This document shows positions 1 to 5,674 of a stretch of 5,674 bases of DNA, piece after piece; position 1 is the stretch's first letter, and each line of letters starts with the position of its first letter. The notes beneath the pieces were generated by a model, which worked only from the letters and a program-made list of their open reading frames with translations, had not been told where the DNA came from and searched no databases. Made by a program: the position numbers and the translations under genes. This DNA is from Ramlibacter sp. (lineage in GTDB: Bacteria; Pseudomonadota; Gammaproteobacteria; Burkholderiales; Burkholderiaceae_C): contig JAQGMT010000266.1 in assembly GCA_028292185.1 (NCBI GenBank), positions 1 to 5,674 on the forward strand, in the 5' to 3' direction.

Positions 1-115
1 GCGAGTTCGCCGACGGGCCAGGAAATCGAAGCAACGCAGGGCAGTCGAGCGCAGCGGAGACCGCCTCGAGGGATGCGCGGCAGTCTGCCCGGCCCCGGCT
101 TTGCCGCGAGGTCTC
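1..115. repeat. 115-bp direct repeat, copy A
   Basis: This block matches 385-499 base for base at a constant offset of 384, with only two differences (21 versus 405, G/T; 42 versus 426, C/A). Similarity stops at 116. Because it begins at the first base of the window, the true left end may lie outside. It includes the words GAAATCGAAGCAACGCAGG and CCCGGCCCCGGCTTTGCC, and it carries no gene I can recognise. The near-identity points to a recent duplication or to a member of a dispersed intergenic family. Confidence 0.9.
88..110. repeat. Short GC-rich word CCCGGCCCCGGCTTTGCC, first of several copies
   Basis: A 23-bp word ending in GGCTTTGCCGCGAG occurs here, again at 472-494 inside copy B of the long repeat, and again at 517-539 with one change (G to T before CGAG). 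A related version sits at 131-145. Each contains CGGCTTTGCCG, a 4-bp stem with a TTT loop. The copy at 517-539 is outside the 115-bp duplication, so the word has multiplied independently of it. The function is unknown. Confidence 0.7.
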
Positions 116-130
116 TCAGACTTCCCCCGC

Positions 131-145
131 CGCGGCTTTGCCGCG
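131..145. other. Small perfect hairpin, 6-bp stem and TTT loop
   Basis: CGCGGC (131-136), TTT, GCCGCG (140-145) form a perfect GC-only stem. No T-run follows on either strand, so I do not call it an intrinsic terminator. It is a variant of the GGCTTTGCC word repeated elsewhere in this spacer, here with fully complementary arms. It could slow polymerase or protect a 3' end, but nothing in the sequence shows that directly. Confidence 0.5.
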
Positions 146-208
146 ACGTGAGAGCTTCAAGAGCGCGCGTGCGTGCGACGAGACTTCAAACTGCCTTGCG
201 AGGTCGCC

Positions 209-286
209 TCAGTCCGTCGTGGTTTTACGCAGGCGGATGTGCAATTCGCGCAGCTGCTTTTCATCGACCGGGCCGGGCGCCTGCGT
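209..286 (-). pseudogene. Orphan 3' end of aspartyl-tRNA synthetase gene (last ~25 codons)
   Basis: On the minus strand, 286 down to 209 reads TQAPGPVDEKQLRELHIRLR followed by KTTTD and a TGA stop (complement of 209-211). From family memory, proteobacterial AspRS proteins end in a segment very like PVDEKQLRELHIRLR, after a conserved RAQCLL-type stretch that is absent here. Upstream of this tail the frame runs instead into HEIES and then Arg/Ala-rich translated repeat DNA. The catalytic core, anticodon-binding domain and GAD domain are all missing, so this cannot be a working synthetase. It looks like a piece of aspS copied or moved into the spacer; an intact aspS is presumably elsewhere, possibly just beyond the left edge. 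The AspRS identification rests on recognising a short motif, so moderate confidence. Confidence 0.6.
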
Positions 287-304
287 TGATTCGATTTCAT
301 GGCC

Positions 305-330
305 GCGCGCTTTAGCGCGCTTTAGCGCGC
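305..330. repeat. Tandem decamer TTTAGCGCGC with self-complementary GCGCGC blocks
   Basis: GCGCGC (305-310) is followed by two exact copies of TTTAGCGCGC (311-320 and 321-330). Each TTTA is therefore flanked by GCGCGC on both sides, and either flanking pair can form a 6-bp stem with a 4-base loop. The two hairpins share the middle block and are mutually exclusive. No T-run follows, so there is no support for terminator activity. Confidence 0.7.
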
Positions 331-365
331 TTCGTGCTCTGACTCGTCGGCGCTGTCTGAGCGGA

Positions 366-381
366 GCGCCCTTCGGGGCGC
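366..381. other. Perfect 6-bp hairpin with TTCG tetraloop
   Basis: GCGCCC (366-371), TTCG (372-375) and GGGCGC (376-381) form a very stable stem; on the plus strand the loop is the well-known C(UUCG)G tetraloop. It lies at the centre of the larger inverted repeat. On the minus strand it would lie about 170 bases downstream of the ABC exporter stop codon. It could block 3' exonucleases or contribute to termination of that transcript, but it lacks a T-run, so this role is inference. Confidence 0.55.
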
Positions 382-384
382 GCA

Positions 385-499
385 GCGAGTTCGCCGACGG
401 GCCATGAAATCGAAGCAACGCAGGGAAGTCGAGCGCAGCGGAGACCGCCTCGAGGGATGCGCGGCAGTCTGCCCGGCCCCGGCTTTGCCGCGAGGTCTC
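385..499. repeat. 115-bp direct repeat, copy B
   Basis: This is the second copy of the block at 1-115, with two mismatches in 115 positions. Identity ends at 500, where the sequence turns into AACCTGCCCGG. If the two copies mark the ends of one tandem unit, the unit is 384 bp long and contains the aspS-like tail, the decamers and the left arm of the inverted repeat. Only one full unit is visible. Confidence 0.9.
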
Positions 500-516
500 A
501 ACCTGCCCGGTCCCGG

Positions 517-539
517 CCCGGCCCCGGCTTTGCCTCGAG
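517..539. repeat. Extra copy of the GC-rich 23-bp word beside the ABC exporter end
   Basis: CCCGGCCCCGGCTTTGCCTCGAG matches 472-494 except for one base and lies only 13 bases from the ABC exporter stop codon. It is preceded by a similar but shorter CCCGGTCCCGG at 506-516. It is outside the 115-bp repeat, showing local expansion of this word. No function can be assigned. Confidence 0.6.
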
Positions 540-552
540 CTTAGACGAGCGA

Positions 553-2352
553 TCACTCCATGAACTGCAGCGCCGCCAGCCGTGCATACACCCCGCCTGC
601 AGCCATCAGCGACGCGTGCGTGCCTTGCTCCACGATGCGGCCATGATCGAGCACGATGATGCGATCGGCTTGCTGCACGGTGGCCAGGCGGTGGGCCACC
701 ACGAGTGTCGTGCGGTCACGCATCGCCGACTCCAGCGCTGCCTGCACCATGCGCTCGCTCTCGGCGTCCAGCGCGCTGGTGGCCTCGTCGAGCAGAAGCA
801 ATGGCGGGTTTTTCAGGATCGCGCGGGCGATCGCGATGCGTTGGCGCTGCCCGCCCGACAGGCGTACGCCGCGCTCACCGAGGAAGGTGTCGTAACCTTG
901 CGGCAGGGCCGTGATGAAGTCGTGCGCGAACGCCGCAGTCGCCGCGGCGACGACTTCCGCGTCGCTTGCATCCGGCCGTCCGTAGCGAATGTTGTCCAGC
1001 GCGCTGCTTGAGAAGATCACCGCGTCTTGCGGCACGATGCCGATGCGCCCGCGCAAGTCGTGCAGCGAGACCGCGCGCGTGGAGACGCCGTCCAGCAGGA
1101 TCCGGCCCTGCGCGCTATCGTAGAAGCGCAGCAGCAACTGGAACACGGTGCTCTTGCCGGCGCCGCTGGGCCCGACCAAGGCCACTGTCTCGCCGCGGTG
1201 CACGGACAAGGTGAAATCCTTCAAGGCCGGCAACGCCGGGCGCGAGGGGTAGTTGAAGGTGACGCCCTCGAACGCGACCGCGCTGCCACCGTGCGCAGCG
1301 GGAAGCGGTACGGGCAGCGCGGGCGAACTCACCGGCGAGCGGCTGCCCAGCAACTCCATCAAGCGTTCCGTTGCGCCCGCGGCACGCAGCAGATCGCCAT
1401 ACACCTCGCCCAGCACGGCCACTGCGCCCGCGAGGATGATCACGTACACCACCGTCTCGCCCAGGTGGCCGGCGCTCATGGTGCCGGCGAGCACGGCCTG
1501 CGTGCCGCGGTACAAGCCCCAGAGCAGCAGGGCGGCGTTCGCAATGATGATGAAGGCGACCAGTACGGCGCGAGCGCGAGTGCGGCGGATGCCGGTGTTG
1601 AAGGCGTTTTCGGTCGCGTCGTCGAAGCGCGCGGCTTCACGCGACTCGGCGGCGTAGCTCTGCACGACAGGAATCGCATTGAGCACTTCGGCGGCGATCG
1701 CGCTGGAGTCGGCGATGCGGTCCTGGCTGGCGCGCGACAGCCGCCGCACGCGACGGCCGAACCACATCGTGGGCAGCACGACCAGCAGGATGATGAGCAA
1801 GACCAGCGCCATCACATACGGGTTGTTCCAGACCAGCATCGCCAGGGCGCCCAGGCCCATCACCGTGTTGCGCAAACCGAGGCTCAGTTGCGAGCCGACC
1901 ACGGTCTGCACCAACGTGGTGTCGGTGGTCAACCGTGACAGAACTTCGCCGGTCTGCGTCGTCTCAAAGAACTCGGGGCTTTGCTCCAGCACGTGCGCGT
2001 ACACGGCGTTGCGCAGGTCGGCCGTGATTCGCTCGCCCAGCCAGCTGACCATGTAGAAGCGCGCCGCGGAAAACATGCCCAAGGCCACGGCGACGCCGAA
2101 CAGTTCCAGGAAGTGTTCGCGCAGCGCGAGGAGCTGTTGGCCCTTGTCACTGGAGGACAGGCCGCCGTCGATCAGTCCGCGCAGCGCCACTGGAAACACC
2201 AGCGTCGCGACGGCGGCCATGATCAGAAACACGCCTGCCAGCGCGATGCGTTTCCAGTAGGGGCGCACGAAGGGCAGCAGGCCCGACAGCGAGCGCGGGG
2301 ATGCCTTCGCAGCGGGGCCGGAAATGGAAGAGGCTGAAAGCGAAGAGGCCAT
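553..2352 (-). CDS. ABC exporter half-transporter, MsbA-related (fused permease and ATPase)
   Basis: This 599-residue protein has the usual length and order for a homodimeric type-IV ABC exporter: a permease domain (about 25-330), then a nucleotide-binding domain (about 358-597). Six hydrophobic stretches can be picked out near 35-59, 83-103, 157-175, 178-198, 262-281 and 297-317. The ATPase is intact: aromatic A-loop Y368, Walker A GPSGAGKST (394-402), Q-loop Q442 in VPQD, signature LSGGQ (498-502), Walker B LLLLDE (518-523) with catalytic E523, D-loop SALD (526-529) and switch H554. It should sit in the inner membrane and export a lipid, drug or other hydrophobic compound; the substrate cannot be read from sequence. 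It resembles the MsbA-related subfamily often annotated simply as ABC transporter ATP-binding protein/permease; true MsbA, acting on lipid A, is less likely but not excluded. The ATG at 2352 gives a natural polar N-terminus, although no strong Shine-Dalgarno precedes it. It is divergent from the marR operon, with 74 bp between them. Confidence 0.93.
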   Translation of the reverse strand: MASSLSASSISGPAAKASPRSLSGLLPFVRPYWKRIALAGVFLIMAAVATLVFPVALRGLIDGGLSSSDKGQQLLALREHFLELFGVAVALGMFSAARFYMVSWLGERITADLRNAVYAHVLEQSPEFFETTQTGEVLSRLTTDTTLVQTVVGSQLSLGLRNTVMGLGALAMLVWNNPYVMALVLLIILLVVLPTMWFGRRVRRLSRASQDRIADSSAIAAEVLNAIPVVQSYAAESREAARFDDATENAFNTGIRRTRARAVLVAFIIIANAALLLWGLYRGTQAVLAGTMSAGHLGETVVYVIILAGAVAVLGEVYGDLLRAAGATERLMELLGSRSPVSSPALPVPLPAAHGGSAVAFEGVTFNYPSRPALPALKDFTLSVHRGETVALVGPSGAGKSTVFQLLLRFYDSAQGRILLDGVSTRAVSLHDLRGRIGIVPQDAVIFSSSALDNIRYGRPDASDAEVVAAATAAFAHDFITALPQGYDTFLGERGVRLSGGQRQRIAIARAILKNPPLLLLDEATSALDAESERMVQAALESAMRDRTTLVVAHRLATVQQADRIIVLDHGRIVEQGTHASLMAAGGVYARLAALQFME

Positions 2353-2391
2353 GCCGCAGTGTACTGAACCATTGACCGCACAAACACAGAC

Positions 2392-2420
2392 TTGACATTA
2401 TTTGTCTAGACAGCTAATAT
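2392..2420 (+). promoter_or_regulatory. Sigma-70 promoter of the marR-efflux operon
   Basis: TTGACA (2392-2397, a perfect -35 match), a 17-bp spacer, and TAATAT (2415-2420, one mismatch to the TATAAT -10 box) form a strong housekeeping promoter in a markedly AT-rich island. A start site about 7 bases past the -10 falls at or next to 2427, the A of the marR ATG, so the mRNA should have little or no leader. The MarR-type palindrome occupies the spacer. I could not find an equally good promoter facing the ABC exporter in the same 74-bp gap. Confidence 0.85.
2397..2418. promoter_or_regulatory. Probable MarR operator palindrome
   Basis: The centre is the perfect 10-bp palindrome TGTCTAGACA (2403-2412). 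The symmetry continues outward: ATTA at 2397-2400 pairs with TAAT at 2415-2418, and only the two positions at 2401-2402 versus 2413-2414 fail. That gives 9 of 11 matched half-site positions over 22 bp, which is typical of sites bound by MarR dimers. It covers the last base of the -35 box, the whole spacer and the first four bases of the -10 box, so an occupied site should exclude RNA polymerase. Binding by the adjacent regulator is inferred. Confidence 0.75.
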
Positions 2421-2426
2421 CGTTTC

Positions 2427-3023
2427 ATGCCCGCCAAATCCGCCAAGCCTCGAGCGCCCGCCAAGCATCGAGCCTCGCCGACGCCGCGCGCTGCTCGTCG
2501 GGCGCCGCCTCGCGCCGCTCGTCCGCTGCCGCCTCCGGTGTTTTATCGCCCCGAGGACTACGATCCCGAGCAGAGCGTCGCCTTCTTGATGAGGCGCATC
2601 CTCGCATCCGCCTCCATGGAAGTGGAGCGCGAACTCGAGCCCAGCGGATTGACGAATGCGCAATGGGTGCCCTTGCTCAAGCTCTCCATGGGGTCGGCAT
2701 CCACCGTGGCCGAACTCGCGCGCGGTTGCCAGCTCGATACCGGCGGCATGACTCGCTTGCTGGACCGGCTGGAGACCAAGGGCCTGGTGCGCCGCGTGCG
2801 CTCCAGCGAAGACCGGCGCGTCGTCAACCTCGAACTCACCGAGGAAGGCCGCGCGGCCGCAAAGACCATTCCGGCCGTGCTGTGCGGCGTGCAGAACGCG
2901 CACATGCGAGGTTTCACGGTGCAGGAATGGCAGACGCTCAAGACGCTGCTGCGTCGCATCCTGGACAACGCGCTGGAGATCCAGGCGGCCAAGGACCCAA
3001 AAACCAGGGACGAAAAACAATGA
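2427..3023 (+). CDS. MarR-family transcriptional regulator of the efflux operon
   Basis: This 198-residue winged helix-turn-helix protein should act as a dimeric, ligand-released repressor. The DNA-binding part spans about 75-145: LTNAQW helix, TVAELARG (93-100), recognition helix around TGGMTRLLDRLETKG (105-119) and a wing with the hallmark DRR (129-131), then LTEEGRAA. Helices before and after (about 50-70 and 150-187) would form the dimer interface. Cysteines at 101 and 153 are present, but a redox role is only a possibility. It is longer than E. coli EmrR (176 residues) because residues 2-36 form a basic Ala/Arg/Pro/Lys-rich tail. The ATG at 2427 has no Shine-Dalgarno and coincides with the predicted transcript start, suggesting leaderless translation; the next in-frame Met (55) lies inside the fold. 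Its TGA overlaps the next gene's ATG (ATGA, 3020-3023). The context resembles emrRAB, so it probably represses itself and the pump. Confidence 0.92.
   Translation: MPAKSAKPRAPAKHRASPTPRAARRAPPRAARPLPPPVFYRPEDYDPEQSVAFLMRRILASASMEVERELEPSGLTNAQWVPLLKLSMGSASTVAELARGCQLDTGGMTRLLDRLETKGLVRRVRSSEDRRVVNLELTEEGRAAAKTIPAVLCGVQNAHMRGFTVQEWQTLKTLLRRILDNALEIQAAKDPKTRDEKQ
3006..3010 (+). promoter_or_regulatory. Shine-Dalgarno for the outer-membrane channel gene
   Basis: AGGGA lies within the last codons of marR, nine bases before the ATG at 3020. It supports that ATG over the in-frame ATG at 3032 and over the long open frame that continues upstream through marR. Confidence 0.65.
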
Positions 3024-4516
3024 TCATTTCAATGCGCGGCCGTTGGGCGGCATCGGCTTGCGCCGTCGCCGCGGGGCTGGCCTTGGCCGGATGCGCCGAC
3101 ATGTCGGGCATCGACCCGCAATCCAAACTCACGAGCGGCGAAGCGCTTGGCCTGAACGCCAATGCGGCACCGTCCACTCCTTTGCCCGATCAATGGTGGC
3201 GCGACTTCGGCGACGCCCAGCTCGATCAGCTGATCACGCAGGCGCTGCAGGACAACCCCAGCCTCAAACTGGCGCGGGCCCGGCTCGAACGCGCGCAGTC
3301 GGTGACCGAAGTCGCCCGGTCCGCGTCGCGGCCGCAGTTGAATGGCTCGCTCGACATCAGCCGGCAGCGTTACAGCGAGAACGGCATCTTTCCGCCACCG
3401 CTGGGCGGCGCGACGCTGACCAACAGCACCTTGCAGCTGTCCGGCAGCTGGGAGCTGGATTTCTTCGGCAAGAACCGGGCCGCGCTCGAGGCAGCGCTGA
3501 ACACGGCGCAAGCGGCGCAAGCGGACACGCAGGCCGCGCGTGTGCTGTTGGCCAGCAATGTGGCGCGGGCTTATTTTCAATTGGCGCGCATCAACGACCA
3601 GTTGATCGTCGCGAGGCGTGTGCTGGCCGACCGCGAGCAATCGCTGCGCCTGGTGCAGGATCGCGTGCGCGCCGGACTGGACACCCAGCTCGAACTGCGC
3701 CAGGGAGAGAGCGGTCTGCCTGAAACCCGCCAGCAGATCGAGGCTTTGCAGGAGCAGGCGACGCTGACGCAGAACGCGCTGGCGGCGCTCACCGGGCAAG
3801 GCAATCGCGGTGTCGTGAACGGTGTCCCGACGCTCGCCTCGGCCAAACCGCTCGTCATGCCCGCCGAGTTGCCGGCCGACTTGCTGGGCCAGCGCGCCGA
3901 TATCGTGGCCGCCCGTTGGCGCGTCGAGGCCGCGGCGCATGACGTGAAGAACGCGAAGTCGCAGTTCTATCCCAACATCAACCTCACGGCGTTCGCCGGC
4001 TTGTCCAGCATCGGCCTGGGCCAGTTGCTGAACGTGGGCAGCCGGCAATGGGGCGTGGGCCCCGCCATCACCCTGCCGATTTTTGATGCGGGCCGGTTGC
4101 GGGGCAACCTGCGTGGGAAGACGGCCGACCTGGATGCGGCCATCGAGAGCTACAACGCCGCGGTGCTGGAAGGCATTCACGACGTGGCCGACCAGATCGC
4201 TTCCAGCCAGTCCATCGTGCGGCAGCAGGCCGAGCAGCGCGACGCGCAGGCCGCCGCCGAAGGCGCCTACCAGATCGCGGTGCAGCGTTACCGCGCCGGC
4301 CTCGGTACCTACCTCAACGTGCTCAGCGCCGAGGCGAACGTGCTGAACCAGCGCAGGCTGGGCGTCGATCTCGCGGCGCGCGCGCTCGATACGCAAGTTG
4401 CGCTGATGCGCGCCCTGGGCGGCGGCATGCGCAGCAATGCCACCGGTATCGCCGCGTCCGCGACCGCGGCCACCACCACCGCAGTGCCGGCGGTGGCCTC
4501 CCGAACATTGGAGTAA
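3020..4516 (+). CDS. Outer-membrane efflux lipoprotein, NodT/TolC family
   Basis: This 498-residue protein is the expected size for an RND/EmrAB-type outer-membrane factor, which trimerises into a channel through the outer membrane and a periplasmic tunnel. The N-terminus is a lipoprotein signal: basic MRGR, a hydrophobic stretch, then lipobox LAGC with C25 as the lipidated residue; +2 is Ala, compatible with outer-membrane sorting. Family landmarks follow in order: QWWRDFGDAQLDQLI (58-72), SWELDFFGKNR (143-153), ARAYFQLA (182-189), ELPADLLGQRADI (283-295), FYPNINLTAFAG (316-327), GPAITLPIFDAGRLRG (347-362) and YRAGLGTYLNVLSAE (424-438), showing the internal duplication typical of TolC proteins. 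The C-terminal tail (473-498) is low-complexity Ala/Thr. It overlaps marR by four bases and is followed after five bases by the adaptor gene, so it is the channel for that pump. The gene symbol is uncertain because several names are used for this family. Confidence 0.93.
   Translation: MIISMRGRWAASACAVAAGLALAGCADMSGIDPQSKLTSGEALGLNANAAPSTPLPDQWWRDFGDAQLDQLITQALQDNPSLKLARARLERAQSVTEVARSASRPQLNGSLDISRQRYSENGIFPPPLGGATLTNSTLQLSGSWELDFFGKNRAALEAALNTAQAAQADTQAARVLLASNVARAYFQLARINDQLIVARRVLADREQSLRLVQDRVRAGLDTQLELRQGESGLPETRQQIEALQEQATLTQNALAALTGQGNRGVVNGVPTLASAKPLVMPAELPADLLGQRADIVAARWRVEAAAHDVKNAKSQFYPNINLTAFAGLSSIGLGQLLNVGSRQWGVGPAITLPIFDAGRLRGNLRGKTADLDAAIESYNAAVLEGIHDVADQIASSQSIVRQQAEQRDAQAAAEGAYQIAVQRYRAGLGTYLNVLSAEANVLNQRRLGVDLAARALDTQVALMRALGGGMRSNATGIAASATAATTTAVPAVASRTLE
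4476..4496 (+). other. Hairpin at the 3' end of the channel gene
   Basis: CCACCGC (4476-4482) and GCGGTGG (4490-4496) can pair as a 7-bp stem around a 7-base loop inside the final codons of the channel gene, 13 bases before the adaptor's Shine-Dalgarno. It could tune relative expression of the two genes, but it may simply reflect repetitive Ala/Thr/Val codons in GC-rich DNA. Confidence 0.3.
4510..4513 (+). promoter_or_regulatory. Shine-Dalgarno for the emrA-like gene
   Basis: GGAG abuts the TAA stop codon of the channel gene (4514-4516) and lies eight bases before the ATG at 4522. Ribosomes terminating on the channel gene would be well placed to re-initiate, so the two genes are probably translationally linked. 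Confidence 0.8.
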
Positions 4517-4521
4517 AGAAC

Positions 4522-5674
4522 ATGAGTGACGAGAACGTGAACAGCGGCCAAACCGAATCCGCCAAGTCCGGCCCGGTGGTGGGCAATCCGCGGCGCAAGA
4601 AGGCGCTGCTGATGGTCGGCTCCGTGGTGGTGATCGCCGGCTTGGGCTGGGGCGCTTACGAATGGCTGGTGGCGAGCCACTACGAGTCCACCGACAACGC
4701 CTACGTGCAAGGCAACGTGGTGCAGATCACGCCGCAGATCAGCGGAACGGTTTCCGCCATCTATGCGGACGACACCGACTACGTCAAGGCGGGACAGCCG
4801 CTGGTCCAGCTCGACCCGGCCGATGTGAAGGTGGGCCTGGAGCAGGCCGAAGCCAATCTCGCGCAGACCGTGCGTCAAGTGCGCACGCTGTACGCCAACA
4901 ACGGTTCGCTGTCGGCGCAAATCAACTTGCGCGACGCCGACGTGGTCAAGGCGCGGGCCGAGGTGGAACGCGCGGCCGATGACCTGAATCGCCGCCAGTC
5001 GCTGGTGGGCAATGGAGCGGTGTCCAAGGAAGAACTCAATCACGCCGCGACGCAGTTGGCCAACGCCAAGAGTGCACTGGCGGCGGCGCAGGCGGCCGTC
5101 ACTTCGGCGCGCGAGCAGCTGACCAGCAACCAGACCATGACCGAAGGCACCAGCGTCGAACAGCACCCGAGCGTGCAAGCCGCGGCGGCCAAGGTGCGCG
5201 AGGCCTGGCTCGCCAGCCAGCGCGCGGCGCTCACCGCGCCCGTCGATGGCTATGTCGCCAAGCGCACCGTGCAACTGGGCCAGCGGGTCGCCGCGGGCGC
5301 ACCGCTGATGTCGATCATCCCGCTCAAGCAGGTCTGGGTCGAAGCCAATTTCAAGGAAGGGCAGTTGCGCAAGATCCGCCTTGGCCAGCCGGTCAAGCTC
5401 ACCGCCGACGTGTACGGCGGCAAGGTGGAATACCGCGGCACCGTGGAGGGCTTGGGCGCCGGTACCGGTTCGGCCTTCGCCTTGCTGCCGGCGCAGAACG
5501 CGACGGGCAACTGGATCAAGGTGGTGCAGCGCGTGCCGGTGCGCGTCGCGCTCGACCCTCAGCAAGTCGCGGCCAATCCGCTGCGCGTGGGCTTGTCGAT
5601 GGACGCCGAGGTGGACGTCAGCAACCTGGGCGGCAAGACCTTGGCCGATGCGCGGCGTTCCACGCCGGTGGCCC
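4522..5674 (+). CDS. emrA: EmrA-type membrane fusion protein (HlyD family), 3' end cut by window
   Basis: 384 codons are visible without a stop; E. coli EmrA is 390 residues, so only a short C-terminal piece should be missing. The order is cytoplasmic N-tail (1-27, with basic RRKK), one membrane anchor (about 28-50), the first lipoyl half with TDNAYVQGNVVQITPQISGT (57-76) and VKAGQPLVQLDP (88-99), an Ala/Gln/Glu-rich coiled-coil hairpin (about 101-206), the second lipoyl half with LTAPVDGYVAKRTVQLGQRV (237-256), then the beta-barrel beginning VWVEANFKEGQL (271-282). The ATGNWIKVVQRVPVRV stretch (327-342) is highly characteristic of EmrA. It links an inner-membrane EmrB-type drug/proton antiporter to the outer-membrane channel encoded just upstream. 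The ATG at 4522 is supported by a good Shine-Dalgarno. An emrB-like gene is expected next but not seen. Emr-type function is inferred from family; the substrate is unknown. Confidence 0.93.
   Translation, partial: MSDENVNSGQTESAKSGPVVGNPRRKKALLMVGSVVVIAGLGWGAYEWLVASHYESTDNAYVQGNVVQITPQISGTVSAIYADDTDYVKAGQPLVQLDPADVKVGLEQAEANLAQTVRQVRTLYANNGSLSAQINLRDADVVKARAEVERAADDLNRRQSLVGNGAVSKEELNHAATQLANAKSALAAAQAAVTSAREQLTSNQTMTEGTSVEQHPSVQAAAAKVREAWLASQRAALTAPVDGYVAKRTVQLGQRVAAGAPLMSIIPLKQVWVEANFKEGQLRKIRLGQPVKLTADVYGGKVEYRGTVEGLGAGTGSAFALLPAQNATGNWIKVVQRVPVRVALDPQQVAANPLRVGLSMDAEVDVSNLGGKTLADARRSTPVA

Larger units (their letters stand above)
280..424. repeat. Inverted repeat with 25-bp arms (280-304 and 400-424)
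   Basis: The reverse complement of 280-304 matches 400-424 at 24 of 25 bases (ATGAAATCGAA then T or G, then CAACGCAGG). A second, inner pair of 8-bp arms lies at 345-352 (CGTCGGCG) and 392-399 (CGCCGACG), and the centre holds a perfect TTCG-loop hairpin at 366-381. The right arms are adjacent, while the left arms are separated by about 40 bp containing tandem decamers. The right arm is also part of the 115-bp direct repeat. The left arm's inner end overlaps the first codons of the aspS-like tail. Confidence 0.8.
1..552. other. Repeat-rich spacer without an intact gene
   Basis: This stretch lies downstream of the minus-strand ABC exporter and I see no intact protein gene in it. Reading frames do stay open across parts of it, but the translations are Arg/Ala/Pro/Ser-rich and made largely of repeated DNA, as expected by chance at this GC content. 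It contains a duplicated 115-bp block, an inverted repeat, tandem decamers, short GC-rich hairpins and an orphan aspS-like 3' end, listed separately. No hairpin followed by a T-run is visible on either strand, so I cannot assign a classical intrinsic terminator for the ABC exporter gene. Confidence 0.75.

Overview
The window is GC-rich DNA with codon use strongly biased to G/C in the third position. The gene families, plus an intergenic repeat style rich in CCGCTGCGCTCGA-like words, suggest a beta-proteobacterium of the order Burkholderiales, perhaps Comamonadaceae. That placement is inferred from memory of such genomes, not from a search.

Layout: (i) 1-552 is a repeat-rich spacer with no convincing intact gene. 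It holds two copies of a 115-bp direct repeat 384 bp apart, an inverted repeat, several GC-rich hairpins, and an orphan minus-strand fragment that reads like the last 25 codons of aspartyl-tRNA synthetase (aspS). (ii) 553-2352, minus strand, encodes a complete ABC exporter half-transporter of the MsbA-related type. (iii) 2353-2426 is a 74-bp AT-rich divergent control region. It has a near-consensus sigma-70 promoter reading rightwards and a MarR-type palindrome lying in the promoter core. (iv) 2427-5674, plus strand, is a tightly packed operon: a MarR-family regulator, an outer-membrane efflux lipoprotein of the NodT/TolC class, and an EmrA-type membrane fusion protein that runs off the right edge. 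An EmrB-type major facilitator transporter would be expected next, but it is outside the window.

How it works together: the plus-strand genes look like a self-repressing tripartite drug or toxic-compound efflux operon (regulator, outer-membrane channel, periplasmic adaptor). The regulator and channel genes overlap as ATGA, and the adaptor's Shine-Dalgarno abuts the channel stop codon, so translation is probably coupled. The regulator probably binds the palindrome in its own promoter and releases it when it binds a ligand. The divergent ABC exporter may be controlled from the same site. Two details stand out: the regulator mRNA is predicted to be leaderless, and the spacer beside the ABC exporter is a rearranged mosaic carrying an aspS tail. 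No previously undescribed system is evident; the operon type itself is well known.
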